64,000 bases of DNA from Sediminibacterium sp. (GCA_017537025.1 JAFWCB010000005.1:372001-436000); one strand, 5' to 3'; positions 53,838-63,870 are shown, counted from the first letter of the stretch. Notes: generated by a model from the sequence alone, not told the origin. Made by a program: numbers and translations.

Positions 53838-54955
53838 AATATCACTTCTTGTATATGGTTACTCAATTCATTACAAAAACGTTCAATGCTATATAGATGC
53901 ATTATTTCAGACCAATTATTATCATTTGATGCTCTCTTTTTATAATATTCCTCCCGAATGGCTGTTGCTAATTCATGTATGTTATCAGGGTCTACTAACC
54001 TGCCATATTTTCCATAACCTAGGGCTTCGGGTGTACCTCCTGTATTGGCAGCTATAATTGCCATCTGATTCCTGATAGCTTCTATAAATACAATACCAAA
54101 ACCTTCGCCTTTGCTGGGCATAACAAATAAATCAGCTAATTTACAATAAGAGGCAAGTACCTTATCAGGTATGAATCCCAGGAAAATAACATGCTCTCTA
54201 ACCTCATTTACTTCAGCCAGTTTTAAGAGTCTTTGAAGTTCATTATCCTCATATTTGCCGACTAATAAATATAAAGGATGTAGTCCATTTTTTTTAACTT
54301 CCGCTAAAGCCTGAATTGTGAGATCAAATCCTTTATAAGCATCTTCTTTACAAATTCTACCAACAGATAAAATAATGGGCTTAAAAGATTGAATAGACAG
54401 CCTGCGTGATAATTCACTTACTTCTTCTTCATTTGTGTTATCTCCCTCATCAAATGGATTTACTGCATTTAAAAAAACAAAAATCTTATCTCTAGATATG
54501 TCGTCATTAGCCTCTTTAAGCATTCGTTTGGTGAACTTACTAACACATAAAACCCTATTGGAAAAACGCATCATAGCAGAATCCAATCCTGAAAGAGGCT
54601 TCCACACTTCGACCCCATGTGTGAATACAATAATTTTTATTTTTGGATTGAGTAATCGCATCAAAAAAACAATAGGCGACAAATTAATATGACCTACTAA
54701 TAGTACTTTGGTTTTCTTTGCCGTACGTAAACAGTGAACTAATAATTTAATTTTATTACCAGCAAAAAAATAGGTATCTAAATTGCTACAATATGCCGAC
54801 TCCCCCTCGAAGTCATGTAGTGAGGTAATAATAGGTTCATATCTATCTTGTAATTTCTGTAAGCAAAACATTATATTTTTATTGAATTTTTCAATCCCTC
54901 CGGTTTTAGAAAAAGCGGTGAGGTAAATGAATTGAATGGTTGTTAACGATTGCAT
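53834..54955 (-). CDS. Family 4 glycosyltransferase
   Basis: This is a GT4-type glycosyltransferase of 373 residues. It has a GGIEKFNKNI loop near the N-terminus and VLLVGHINLSPIVFLMRLL, VFTHGVEVWKPLSG and CVSKFTKRMLKEAN in the acceptor half. The donor half has ILSVGRICKEDAYKGFDLTI and FVMPSKGEGFGIVFIEAIRN, a good Glu-x7-Glu, then GGTPEALGYGKYGRLVDPDN. The exact linkage is unknown. It sits between the FkbM methyltransferase and another GT4 gene, within the operon. Confidence 0.92.
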   Translation of the reverse strand: MQSLTTIQFIYLTAFSKTGGIEKFNKNIMFCLQKLQDRYEPIITSLHDFEGESAYCSNLDTYFFAGNKIKLLVHCLRTAKKTKVLLVGHINLSPIVFLMRLLNPKIKIIVFTHGVEVWKPLSGLDSAMMRFSNRVLCVSKFTKRMLKEANDDISRDKIFVFLNAVNPFDEGDNTNEEEVSELSRRLSIQSFKPIILSVGRICKEDAYKGFDLTIQALAEVKKNGLHPLYLLVGKYEDNELQRLLKLAEVNEVREHVIFLGFIPDKVLASYCKLADLFVMPSKGEGFGIVFIEAIRNQMAIIAANTGGTPEALGYGKYGRLVDPDNIHELATAIREEYYKKRASNDNNWSEIMHLYSIERFCNELSNHIQEVIL

Positions 54956-54958
54956 GAA

Positions 54959-55723
54959 TTAATTATGCTCATACCGTTTAAATAAATAGGAACTGGCAAT
55001 TTTTTTATACAAATTGAATCCGGCTAATTGTATTGCTTTTATGATTTCAGCCTCTGTACTAAATTTATTCTTATACATGCCAGGATGTAATTCAATAATA
55101 ATTGTCTGAATATATTCTGGCAACTCAAACTCACCCGTCACTATAATTTCCTCACTCCCTTCCACGTCAATTACTAATACATTAGGCTTGAATGAATAGT
55201 TCTTCTCGATGGTGTAAAAATCAATTATCCTGTGATCCCGCTTCACAAAATTTTGATCTGTTGAAAACTCCAGCTTAGTTCCTAAAGAACCTAAATCGTC
55301 TGAATACCCATCTATTGATAAGTTATCAGGTACTTTATACACAGGGAACCCATATCCGTACAATAAATTTATGTTAGGGTATAAATTGACCCATCTATGG
55401 CATTGTTTATAAAGCACTTCATTACATTCGATACTAACTAATTTTCCACTTTCACCAACAATTTTACTCATCACTCTTGTAAGAACACCGATCGATGTAC
55501 CCATTTCAAGTACCTCATCTCCTTCCTTTAATATTTCGTTTACTAATGCTATTTCGGGGTTCTCATACTCTTTTTTTTTCAATATCCACTTGGTTCCAAA
55601 ACTGTACGGTTCATTTCTAATTGGTATTTGCGCACCACTGATATTTACAGAAACAGGCCAAATAAATTCCGGGATAAAATGAGAAAGCATGAATCGACGG
55701 AATTTTAATAAAAAAGATTTCAT
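54959..55723 (-). CDS. FkbM family methyltransferase
   Basis: This is an S-adenosylmethionine-dependent O-methyltransferase of the FkbM family (254 residues). The SAM-binding stretch is EVLEMGTSIGVLTRVMSKIV, with GKLVSIECNEVLYKQCHRWV after it. LVIDVEGSEEIIVTGEFELP is the family DVEG motif. In glycan clusters such enzymes methylate sugar hydroxyls, which is the inferred role. It lies 3 bp from both neighbours (asnB-like upstream, GT4 downstream). Confidence 0.9.
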   Translation of the reverse strand: MKSFLLKFRRFMLSHFIPEFIWPVSVNISGAQIPIRNEPYSFGTKWILKKKEYENPEIALVNEILKEGDEVLEMGTSIGVLTRVMSKIVGESGKLVSIECNEVLYKQCHRWVNLYPNINLLYGYGFPVYKVPDNLSIDGYSDDLGSLGTKLEFSTDQNFVKRDHRIIDFYTIEKNYSFKPNVLVIDVEGSEEIIVTGEFELPEYIQTIIIELHPGMYKNKFSTEAEIIKAIQLAGFNLYKKIASSYLFKRYEHN

Positions 55724-55726
55724 AGG

Positions 55727-57508
55727 CTAATTTGTGTCTTTATTCGAGATTGTGTATAAACAATAAGCCCAATATCTACTCCAGTGTATTTTACCGGAGG
55801 TTAACTCAGCATACATAGTATTGAATTTTCCATCGTTAGCAATTGGCAACTGTAAAAAGGAAAACCATTCTTTAAATGGAAATAAGAATCCTTGCTTGGG
55901 TCTATTCCAAATTGCTTCCGGTAATATGTTTGAAAAGGCCTTAATGAGTAAATATTTAGGTATGCCTTTATATTTTATTGATGGGTGTATAGTATTACAA
56001 ACTGCCATAAATTCTTTATCCAAAAAAGGCACTCTTACTTCTACAGAATGCCACATACTCATATAGTCTGTATCTCTGAGTAGTTGATTTTGCATATACA
56101 GATTTGTTTCTGTAAAGCTTACTTGTTCTTGTATGGCAAGTGAATTAATAAACTCAGGAAGGATCACCTTATCAATAGCTGCTTGAACTGTGCTTACAGA
56201 AATATCTAGTATTTGGGCAACTTGACCGGGAGTAAAAAAGCCCCGATTAAAAAGATACTGCCCCAAAGCATTTTTCCTTTCTAAGAATCTTATTTTTCTT
56301 TTTTTATCGTCATTAAAATACTCAGCCATATGCAGCAAGAAAACTGGCATTAACTTCGACTTACTTAAGAGTGAGGACCTTTTAAAAGAGGGATATCCAC
56401 CTAATAATTCATCTGCTCCTATACCACTTAAAACTGCTTTCAAACCAGCTTTCTGTGCATATTTTGTAATAAAATAGGTATTTATTCCATCATTACTGGG
56501 TTGGTCCATGGCATGTAAAATATCTCCGATTGCATTTTCAAAATCTTCCCTTGTAATGGTAAATCTTTGATGTTTAGCACCTGTTTGTTTAATAATGATA
56601 TCTTGATATTTCTTTTCAGAGTAATTAGCCTCATTAAAATCAATAGATAACGTATTTAGGTTATCGCCTGCGAATTCTTTGGCCAATAAAGTAAGAATAC
56701 TAGAGTCAATTCCGCCACTTAGAAATAGCCCTATAGGAGCATCAGAAATAAGATGCCTTTTCACAGATATTCTTAGGGTATGTTCAATAGCTTCAGTAGC
56801 TTCTTTTTCATTAAAAATCTTGTATTCGTATTGAGGTTTATGAAATGAATAAGTTTTACATGCAAGGGTATTAATATCAAATTCGATAATAGTACCCTTT
56901 TGCAAAGAAAATACCTCATGGAGTGTTGTAAAAGGTTCCGGTATATGTCCGAACACTAATAAATAAGTTCTCCAGTCCGGGTTATTAATCCATAAAGGAT
57001 CATAGTTTTTAAAGGATCTTACTTCTGATGCAAAAATCAGAACCCCATTTCTCATACTATAGTATAAAGGTTTTATCCCCGCATGATCTCTTGCAAGATA
57101 GAGTTTAGCATTCCTCTTATCATATAAGGCGAGCCCAAACATTCCATTAAACTTTTCAAAGCAGTTTATTCCCCACTCAAGAAAAGAGGCAATTATAACT
57201 TCTGTATCTGAATTTGACTTGAAAGTATATCCAAGTTGAATAAGTGATTGTTGTAATTCTTTGTAATTATATATCTCCCCATTATAAACAATGATTATAT
57301 CTTGCTGCGAAGATTGCATTGGTTGGTGACCAGCATCTGACAAATCAATCAATGATAATCTACGGTGAGCCAGGAAGACTTTTTTGGCTTCATCAGCATA
57401 GTAACCGGAATCGTCAGGGCCTCCATGTGCCATTACGTCTCGCATAGATTTAACTTTCTCTGTAAAGTCTAAGCTACTATACCCAATTAAACCATTTATT
57501 CTACACAT
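55727..57508 (-). CDS. asnB: Asparagine synthase-like glutamine amidotransferase
   Basis: This is a class II glutamine amidotransferase fused to an asparagine-synthase domain (593 residues). Cys2 after the initiator Met is the expected nucleophile (MCRINGLIGY), and RLSLIDLSDAGHQPM, IIVYNGEIYNYKELQQSL and NSDTEVIIASFLEWG complete the amidotransferase domain. The ATP pyrophosphatase loop is FLSGGIDSSILTLLA. In polysaccharide clusters such genes often amidate a sugar acid or other intermediate rather than make asparagine, so the operon position leaves the acceptor open. It overlaps the preceding GT4 gene by 13 bp. Confidence 0.92.
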   Translation of the reverse strand: MCRINGLIGYSSLDFTEKVKSMRDVMAHGGPDDSGYYADEAKKVFLAHRRLSLIDLSDAGHQPMQSSQQDIIIVYNGEIYNYKELQQSLIQLGYTFKSNSDTEVIIASFLEWGINCFEKFNGMFGLALYDKRNAKLYLARDHAGIKPLYYSMRNGVLIFASEVRSFKNYDPLWINNPDWRTYLLVFGHIPEPFTTLHEVFSLQKGTIIEFDINTLACKTYSFHKPQYEYKIFNEKEATEAIEHTLRISVKRHLISDAPIGLFLSGGIDSSILTLLAKEFAGDNLNTLSIDFNEANYSEKKYQDIIIKQTGAKHQRFTITREDFENAIGDILHAMDQPSNDGINTYFITKYAQKAGLKAVLSGIGADELLGGYPSFKRSSLLSKSKLMPVFLLHMAEYFNDDKKRKIRFLERKNALGQYLFNRGFFTPGQVAQILDISVSTVQAAIDKVILPEFINSLAIQEQVSFTETNLYMQNQLLRDTDYMSMWHSVEVRVPFLDKEFMAVCNTIHPSIKYKGIPKYLLIKAFSNILPEAIWNRPKQGFLFPFKEWFSFLQLPIANDGKFNTMYAELTSGKIHWSRYWAYCLYTISNKDTN

Positions 57509-58698
57509 AAATTTTCTAAAAGGTAGTTTTCATATCTTTTCCAATGATGGTTTTCAACGGCTTTTGCTGAAGCTGTACCCATCTCCTGGATTCGTATTGG
57601 ATTATCTATAAAATATTGAATAGCTTTTTTCAAAGCAATTGAATCCCCAGGTTCAATAACATACCCGCAATCCAACCCCACTAATTCGGATGCTCCAACA
57701 TTCTTGGTGGTGATAACCGGTAACCCACATGCCATTGCTTCAGTCACAACTGCTGCCCAACTATCTAAAAAACTAGGAAATACGAATACATCTGCATTTC
57801 TAAAAAAATTAGCTAGCTGGTTCTGGGATGTTGATTCATAATAAGTAATTTGAGTGTATGACAGGTACTTTTCTAGGATATTGCTCGCATCTCCTCTTGA
57901 TCCTACTACAATTAGCTCAAGATCAGATGATTGGAAACTACTTACTGCTTCCAGCAGTAAATGAATACCTTTTCGTTTTGTAATGATACCCGCATAAATT
58001 AATTTTATGGGATGGCTGCATGTCTTTTTTTGTTTTGGGAAAAATATATCAGGGTCGTACCCAAGTTGATTTACTTTTATTTTTGAATCTAAAATTCCTT
58101 GTTCAATAAGAGTCTGTTTAGCAAACTGGGATAATGAAAGTATATAGTCAGCAAATTTGTATTCAGTAATTTTCTTATCTGTAATAATTTTAAAAAGCTT
58201 ATTTGATCCCGTTATTGCTTCAAAAAACTCGTACTTTTCTCTTAATTGCTTAATAAAAAAAGGGTGTACTTGCGCAAGATCCAGATAACATTTTCCGTTA
58301 TACCGTTTTACTGCTTGAAAAGTTTGCAAACAGGATTTCTCATAACCAATTACCATGTCGGGTTTGTGCTGCTCGATCCAGCCAGACACCCACAGATCAT
58401 GCTTTACATCTTCTTTAAAAGACCGCTCTTCTAGAGTATCATTAATAACCTTATACCAAAAATGAAAGATAAGGCCTGCATAATGTTGAATAATAAATTC
58501 TCGATTAAGGAAATCAATTTTTTTATTTATTAATTTTCTTGATACTGACGGTAAAATGATTTTGATTATTCTCTCGAAGAAACGAGTTTCATCATAAACA
58601 TATGTTGTAGCGAAATATACTTTGTAACCTCCGGATTGTAATGCTTTTACAGTTTGGAGTGAGTATTGAAATGACGGATTAGATACTAATATTTTCAA
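57496..58698 (-). CDS. Family 4 glycosyltransferase
   Basis: This is a GT4-type glycosyltransferase of 400 residues. The N-terminal half includes ILVSNPSFQYSLQTVKALQS and ADYILSLSQFAKQTLIEQGI, and the C-terminal half has LIYAGIITKRKGIHLLLEAV, FVFPSFLDSWAAVVTEAMAC and GLPVITTKNVGASELVG, with the Glu of the EAMACG motif. The FPSFLDSWA stretch replaces the more usual PS..EG.G block, so specificity may differ from its neighbours. The stop lies in the asnB-like start region (13-bp overlap). Confidence 0.9.
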   Translation of the reverse strand: MKILVSNPSFQYSLQTVKALQSGGYKVYFATTYVYDETRFFERIIKIILPSVSRKLINKKIDFLNREFIIQHYAGLIFHFWYKVINDTLEERSFKEDVKHDLWVSGWIEQHKPDMVIGYEKSCLQTFQAVKRYNGKCYLDLAQVHPFFIKQLREKYEFFEAITGSNKLFKIITDKKITEYKFADYILSLSQFAKQTLIEQGILDSKIKVNQLGYDPDIFFPKQKKTCSHPIKLIYAGIITKRKGIHLLLEAVSSFQSSDLELIVVGSRGDASNILEKYLSYTQITYYESTSQNQLANFFRNADVFVFPSFLDSWAAVVTEAMACGLPVITTKNVGASELVGLDCGYVIEPGDSIALKKAIQYFIDNPIRIQEMGTASAKAVENHHWKRYENYLLENLCVE

Positions 58699-59662
58699 AG
58701 AGTCTTATATATTTTTCTGCAATTGAGTCCTTAGTATGTTTCTGTAAATGCTTTTCAACTGATTCGTAATAAGTGTTGTCTGGCTTAAATACTAAAGCTT
58801 TATTCATCACCAAAAGCATTGATTCAGGAATTTCCGGATCAAACAAGAAAGCATATCCGCCAGTTGCTTCCCTTAAACCAAGCCTATCGGAGCATGCAAT
58901 AATACATCCGCATGCGAGCCCCTCAAGGGCTACAATACCAAAGGGCTCTTCCCAAATTGAAGGGATAACCATTACTTTACAATTATTCAAAGCATTTGCT
59001 AATGCTACTCCATTCAATAAACCGGCAAATTGTATTTTATTTTTCTGGCCAGCATTTTCAGATAATTTCTCTAAAGCAGCTTTCTCAGGACCATCTCCGA
59101 TCAAAAGGCAAGTTGCGTCCATATGAATTACAGCATCTAAAAGTTTATCAACTCCTTTATCTGAAACCATTCTGCCTAAAAAAACAAAATCGTATTCTCT
59201 TTTACCGAAATTGATTCTTTTGAATTGGGGTGAATAAAAATTATGAATAACGGTTGATGGTGTACCAAGCGCTTTGGCAATAAAATCGCTTACGGAAATA
59301 TTATGAGCAAATTTTGAAAGTTTATTTTTTAGGATACCTGACCATTTTTTTTGATGAAAATAGGGGGTATGATGTACTACAAACCATTTTTTGTAACAAC
59401 ACAAGCCAACTAAGCTATTTTTTAAACTGATATTGGCTTCAATATATATATCTGCTTTTTTAACTGCTTTATACAATTGAAAGACTGATTTCTTTACATT
59501 GATTGTAAAACTAAAATTATGTGAGTTCGATCGCTGATCAGTCAGCGTATATACAATAACTGTATGACCCATTGAAGTCCATTCTTCTGCTAAACCAGCC
59601 ATTATGTTTTCTAGCCCTCCGATATTTGGCAAAAAAGTAGAGCTGTAAATAATAATTTTCAC
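58679..59662 (-). CDS. Family 4 glycosyltransferase
   Basis: This is a GT4-type glycosyltransferase of 327 residues, somewhat short for the family. It starts KIIIYSSTFLPNIGGLENIM with the glycine-rich loop, and has FVVHHTPYFHQKKWSG and VSDFIAKALGTPSTVIHNFY. The donor domain is FVFLGRMVSDKGVDKLLDAV, then IPSIWEEPFGIVALEGLACG with Glu-x7-Glu, and SDRLGLREATGGYAFLFDPE. It overlaps the downstream GT4 gene by 20 bp and the upstream one by 4 bp. Confidence 0.92.
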   Translation of the reverse strand: MKIIIYSSTFLPNIGGLENIMAGLAEEWTSMGHTVIVYTLTDQRSNSHNFSFTINVKKSVFQLYKAVKKADIYIEANISLKNSLVGLCCYKKWFVVHHTPYFHQKKWSGILKNKLSKFAHNISVSDFIAKALGTPSTVIHNFYSPQFKRINFGKREYDFVFLGRMVSDKGVDKLLDAVIHMDATCLLIGDGPEKAALEKLSENAGQKNKIQFAGLLNGVALANALNNCKVMVIPSIWEEPFGIVALEGLACGCIIACSDRLGLREATGGYAFLFDPEIPESMLLVMNKALVFKPDNTYYESVEKHLQKHTKDSIAEKYIRLFENISI

Positions 59663-60789
59663 GAAAGCCAGCCCTTTGATTTAAAAAATTCAACTTGTGC
59701 TGTTACATTAGATTGACTATTCCATGATTTCATTTTTAGTTGACAATTGTTTGACAAAGTTGTTTTGAGTTTTGGAGAATCAATGAATAATTTCATTTTA
59801 CTCGATAAGGCATCAATATCTGCAACCGGATAAATATAACCTGTAGCCCCCTCCTCAATTAAATCTCCCGCTGCACCCACTGCATTGCTGGCAATAACAG
59901 GGGTGCCACATATCATTGCCTCATTCACTGGGAGCCCATAAGGTTCATGTTCTGCAGGAATTACTAATACTGAGGCAAGCGCATAATAGCTTGGTAATTC
60001 ATTGTATGGAACAAGTCCGGTAAAAACTACTTGTTGTCGAATATTCAACTCTGTGGCTAAGGCTTCGAGAGTGAGCCTTAATGGTCCATCCCCTACAATA
60101 ATAACCCTATTTGTCAACTTATTTATTTTTGCGAATGCGTGAAGTAAATCTTCTGCTCTTTTTCGCTGAATCAATTTACCGCAGAACATAAAAACAGTAT
60201 CATTGATACGAATACCAAGGGATTCCCTCAGCATTGCTACATCAGAATTTTGGAGAGCGTTTTGTATAAACTCCTCATTTACCGTGTATGGTGTTAATAT
60301 TATTTTTTGCTGCTTAATACCGATCTGTTGAAAGAATTTTTTACTGGCATTAGATGGAACAAAAATGGCATCAGAGATTTGATTGTAGAGTAATCTGAAT
60401 AAAGCAGGTTTCAATTTCAGTTTCCATCCGGAGCTACCTGCTAAGCCTTGGAGACCGGAGGCATCAGAAGTAAGAATTAATTTTTTTCGAAAAAATCTTG
60501 CAAGTAATATGGCCTTCCTAAAAACCGGGTGAAAATGGCCGTATATCACAATAACGTCTGCCTGTTTAATAAAGGTAGCCAATGAATTAGTATCATTTAA
60601 AAATTGATAAGGAAAGGTATACAGTAAATTATCTGTAAATACAGATTGATTAATATTTTCATTTTGAGCAAGTTGCCCGTTTGTTTGCTCAATGCATAAA
60701 ACTGTTATAGCTATATTCTTTTCTTTAGCTATTAGTTGATATGGAAGATCGTTTTGTATTGGTCGTTCTAGTATGTAAAGCAGGTGCAT
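59659..60789 (-). CDS. Family 4 glycosyltransferase
   Basis: This is a GT4-type glycosyltransferase of 376 residues. The first domain contains DVIVIYGHFHPVFRKAILLA and DAIFVPSNASKKFFQQIGI. The second has FMFCGKLIQRKRAEDLLHAF, VIIVGDGPLRLTLEALATEL, VIPAEHEPYGLPVNEAMICG (Glu-x7-Glu) and TPVIASNAVGAAGDLIEEGA. It directly abuts the Wzy-like gene and overlaps the next GT4 gene by 4 bp. The linkage formed is unknown. Confidence 0.93.
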   Translation of the reverse strand: MHLLYILERPIQNDLPYQLIAKEKNIAITVLCIEQTNGQLAQNENINQSVFTDNLLYTFPYQFLNDTNSLATFIKQADVIVIYGHFHPVFRKAILLARFFRKKLILTSDASGLQGLAGSSGWKLKLKPALFRLLYNQISDAIFVPSNASKKFFQQIGIKQQKIILTPYTVNEEFIQNALQNSDVAMLRESLGIRINDTVFMFCGKLIQRKRAEDLLHAFAKINKLTNRVIIVGDGPLRLTLEALATELNIRQQVVFTGLVPYNELPSYYALASVLVIPAEHEPYGLPVNEAMICGTPVIASNAVGAAGDLIEEGATGYIYPVADIDALSSKMKLFIDSPKLKTTLSNNCQLKMKSWNSQSNVTAQVEFFKSKGWLS

Positions 60790-62103
60790 TTAATTTAGTC
60801 GATTTCGAACTTTATTATACTTAAGTCGACTCATCTGAGATAGTGTCATTTCACGATAATAAAAATAATCTATTAAAATTATTCCTATTGCAGCAAATAC
60901 AGCGTTATATATATTAAAAATGGAAGAATAGAAGAAGAATAATACGATAACAATTACAATTTTTGCATTAACTGGGATAAGTAGTTGTTTTATCAAATAG
61001 ACTATAACAAAGGCTCTCGTTATGAGCAGTAGGTAACCACCCTCCAATATTACTCGAGTTAATTCGGACTCGAAAAATCCATATTCTAAAACATAAGGGG
61101 AAGTCCCAAATAATTTATTAGCTCCTTGATAAGTGCTTCCCAACCCAACACCAATGATTGGATAGTTACCTCTAAAGTTCAATACTTCATTTAGGTCTCC
61201 AAAAATTCTAAAACTTTCTTCCCCAGTTTGAATACCGCGATCTCGTCGTTCGGCAAACCCAATAAATGCATTTTCAACTAAATACCTTATTTTATCGAAA
61301 CCATATCCAACTAAAAAGGTTACAATCATTAAAATTGGAAGAATTAGCTTGAAATCCAATACTGTTTTTCTCAATGCTTTATATTCGTTAAAACATATAA
61401 TTAAAAATAAAATGAGGTAAAGATAAGTTGCTGATCTAGCTCCGCTCATAAAGCAGGCTACCATACCCATTAGCAATAAGATAATCGTATAAATACTTTT
61501 ATATTTATACTTAAACATTGCCCACACCAAAAAACTATGGAAAAAAAGAAACGCAGTAAATCCACTAATGTACGAGAATGTGCCTGTAACTCTTGCTGAA
61601 TTTCCCACTGTAGCAATGCTCCCAACAGCCTCAACATCTGCATAAGTATTAATTAAGGAATCCGGTGGCTGAGAATATTGAAAAAAGGCCAATGCTAGCT
61701 GAAGAAAGCCTAAATAAACTAACCAATCTAAAATTAGTTCAAACTTAAAGTAACTACGATTATTTATATAAAAGAAAATAATGAATGCAAGAGAACCGTG
61801 AAGTAGCGCCCCTAATAATCCATGATAAATACTAGGTCGCAAAGGATTTAGTATCCCAACAAAAAAAACAAAACACAGAAACGAAAAAACTCCTACACCT
61901 ACCTTCCATCGCTTTATACCCCCTTTGATAATAAGCAAAGAATAAGGGATAATAATTTGCAAAAAGAGAACAAAATTATCAAGCTCCTTAGAGGAAAAAA
62001 ACCATTTCCGTAATCCCCCACTTATAACCGTAAAGAGATAAATACCCAGAAATACTTTTAGGTAGATATTGATTTTCCCTTTTTCTAATTGACCAGTAGG
62101 CAC
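60790..62103 (-). CDS. O-antigen ligase/polymerase-like membrane protein (Wzy/WaaL type)
   Basis: This is an integral membrane protein of 437 residues with about ten to twelve hydrophobic helices, resembling Wzy polymerases and O-antigen ligases. Visible features are an early LRKWFFSSKELDNFVLFLQI, the FFYINNRSYFKFELILDWLV region, and a large periplasmic loop near residues 290-330 (RGNYPIIGVGLGSTYQGANK), where this superfamily has its Arg-rich catalytic loop. It is surrounded by glycosyltransferases, so polymerisation or ligation of the repeat unit is likely. Wzy-type proteins are too divergent to tell the two roles apart by eye. Confidence 0.85.
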   Translation of the reverse strand: MPTGQLEKGKINIYLKVFLGIYLFTVISGGLRKWFFSSKELDNFVLFLQIIIPYSLLIIKGGIKRWKVGVGVFSFLCFVFFVGILNPLRPSIYHGLLGALLHGSLAFIIFFYINNRSYFKFELILDWLVYLGFLQLALAFFQYSQPPDSLINTYADVEAVGSIATVGNSARVTGTFSYISGFTAFLFFHSFLVWAMFKYKYKSIYTIILLLMGMVACFMSGARSATYLYLILFLIICFNEYKALRKTVLDFKLILPILMIVTFLVGYGFDKIRYLVENAFIGFAERRDRGIQTGEESFRIFGDLNEVLNFRGNYPIIGVGLGSTYQGANKLFGTSPYVLEYGFFESELTRVILEGGYLLLITRAFVIVYLIKQLLIPVNAKIVIVIVLFFFYSSIFNIYNAVFAAIGIILIDYFYYREMTLSQMSRLKYNKVRNRLN

Positions 62104-62948
62104 TATTCTATAAAAAGCTTAAAACAATTATAACTAATTTTCCAATCTAAAAAAAAAAATGCCCATCTACCTTTTATAAGATTCCTAAAAAATCTATTAA
62201 AGTGATCTCTCAGCAAAATTTTACAAAAATCCTTATATCGCATACTTTTACCACTTCCAAGCGTCATTCTCACTAAATGCTTTCTGCTAATCAAATCCAA
62301 GCTATCCTTTTGATGTGAAATTATTGAAACATTTGAATTGTAATAAATATTTGTATCCAAAGCTTTTAACCTAAAGCAAATATCAGCGTCTTCATGAACA
62401 AGTTTTAGGTTTTCATTATACCCTTTTACTTGCAGCAAATAATCGCTTTTAAAAAGAACAGCATGTCCTGGTGCAAACTCTGCTCTGCCGCTACTTTTTG
62501 GATAGTATTGCTCATGAAATCTTAAACGCCAAAGAGATAAAATTGACTTACTGTTTACAACTAATTTACCGAAAGCGGCACTAATTGGAAATTCATAACA
62601 ATCACAAAAACAAGAAAGAAGTAGTTCAAGCCAGTCTCGTTGTAGTTCAATTTCAACATTTATACAGGCGATATACGTTGCAGAACTCAGTTTAATTGCA
62701 GTATTTCTTGCTGCAGATATTCCTTTATTGACTGGGAGTGATATAATTTTTATTGATGGATGAGGGATTAGTTTGTCAGGTGAAAAGTTTTTGGAGCCAT
62801 CATCAACAATGTAAATTGTATCAAATGGAAAAGATTGTTGTAAACAAGATGCTAAAGTAATATTAATTTGATCATAGCTTTCATTATATGTTGTAATTAC
62901 GGCATCAACAGTAATAAATGTTCTATTGAGAATATTATTACCGTGCAT
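62103..62948 (-). CDS. Family 2 glycosyltransferase
   Basis: This is a GT-A-fold GT2 of 281 residues. VDAVITTYNESYDQINITLA and YIVDDGSKNFSPDKLIP are the nucleotide-binding motifs, NKGISAARNTAIKLSSATYI follows, and HEDADICFRLKALDTNIYY carries the acidic catalytic motif. The last 60 residues are basic and may contact the membrane. It shares 1 bp with the Wzy-like gene and overlaps the preceding methyltransferase gene by 11 bp. The sugar transferred is unknown. Confidence 0.92.
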   Translation of the reverse strand: MHGNNILNRTFITVDAVITTYNESYDQINITLASCLQQSFPFDTIYIVDDGSKNFSPDKLIPHPSIKIISLPVNKGISAARNTAIKLSSATYIACINVEIELQRDWLELLLSCFCDCYEFPISAAFGKLVVNSKSILSLWRLRFHEQYYPKSSGRAEFAPGHAVLFKSDYLLQVKGYNENLKLVHEDADICFRLKALDTNIYYNSNVSIISHQKDSLDLISRKHLVRMTLGSGKSMRYKDFCKILLRDHFNRFFRNLIKGRWAFFFLDWKISYNCFKLFIE

Positions 62949-63672
62949 TTTTTACAAAAAAAGATTTAACCCACTTTAAAAGTAAATAGCAGTAGAATAT
63001 AAAACGAGCCTTACCCGACAAAATTTGTTGTAAGTAATTAACCTGAGAAGCATAATTATCGGGATGAACAATATCAATATAAGCAATTGGAGAATCAGTG
63101 CTTATTTTATTAGACATATAATCATAGGATACGTATACAATCATATTTTGTTTGTACCAATATTTAATTTCAGGATTATTCCAAATTAATGGTCTGATTA
63201 AATCTATAGGTTTAAACCTATGCTTTTCAAATTTAGCGCTCCAATATGATTGCCATTGTTCATTAATATGATATTGCCCGCCTTGCAAAGGAATTGCAGC
63301 TGAAAAAATTATAATATCACTAGCATTTATCAGTGATAAAACCAAATCCTCCGAACTTTCCCTACTTATATGTTCCCCGACTTCTAAACATAGGGCGATA
63401 TCAAATTTTTTATTTATTTTAACTTGCTTATTAAGATCTTGTTGGAGGAATTGCTCTTCTGTTAAATTATTCATTCTCAAGCTACTTGAGTGAATATCTC
63501 CATCCACTCCTAAAACATCTTGGACTCCGAATTTCTTAAATTCTGCTAAAAAGTTGCCGGTGCCACATCCAATATCTATTACTGAGGAAGGAGCAAAGTA
63601 ATTCATTATTATAGGAACAATGATTTGCGGGTCTTTATAATTATGAATTTGTGGATTATAATTATACCTCAT
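62938..63672 (-). CDS. Class I SAM-dependent methyltransferase
   Basis: This is a methyltransferase of 244 residues with a class I Rossmann fold. Motif I is VIDIGCGTGNFLAEFKKFGV, followed by DVLGVDGD. KKFDIALCLEVGEHISRESS is motif II, of the kind seen in methyltransferases that act on small molecules or sugars. The C-terminal end is hydrophobic (FIFYCYLLLKWVKSFF) and may associate with the membrane. It is the first visible gene of the polysaccharide operon. The 198 bp upstream contain no gene and no convincing promoter. Confidence 0.88.
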   Translation of the reverse strand: MRYNYNPQIHNYKDPQIIVPIIMNYFAPSSVIDIGCGTGNFLAEFKKFGVQDVLGVDGDIHSSSLRMNNLTEEQFLQQDLNKQVKINKKFDIALCLEVGEHISRESSEDLVLSLINASDIIIFSAAIPLQGGQYHINEQWQSYWSAKFEKHRFKPIDLIRPLIWNNPEIKYWYKQNMIVYVSYDYMSNKISTDSPIAYIDIVHPDNYASQVNYLQQILSGKARFIFYCYLLLKWVKSFFVKNAR

Positions 63673-63870
63673 TATAATACTTTAATAATATATGTAATAT
63701 TGTAATTGTACTGGCAAATCAACTCAGCGCATTAATTATCAAACAAAAATTATTTCCAGCATTCAATTTACTTATGCGCATCAACAAGTAATAAGTTTTT
63801 AATACAGGTATTTTTTGAAATAATTGTGTACTTAGCATACTTATTACATAACTTAAAATAGGGGAATAAT

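Noticed and set aside
63673..63870. Promoter for the polysaccharide operon
   Set aside because: The AT-rich gap has TAATTTTTG-like words with the wrong spacing. Nothing stands out, and the operon may begin beyond the window.
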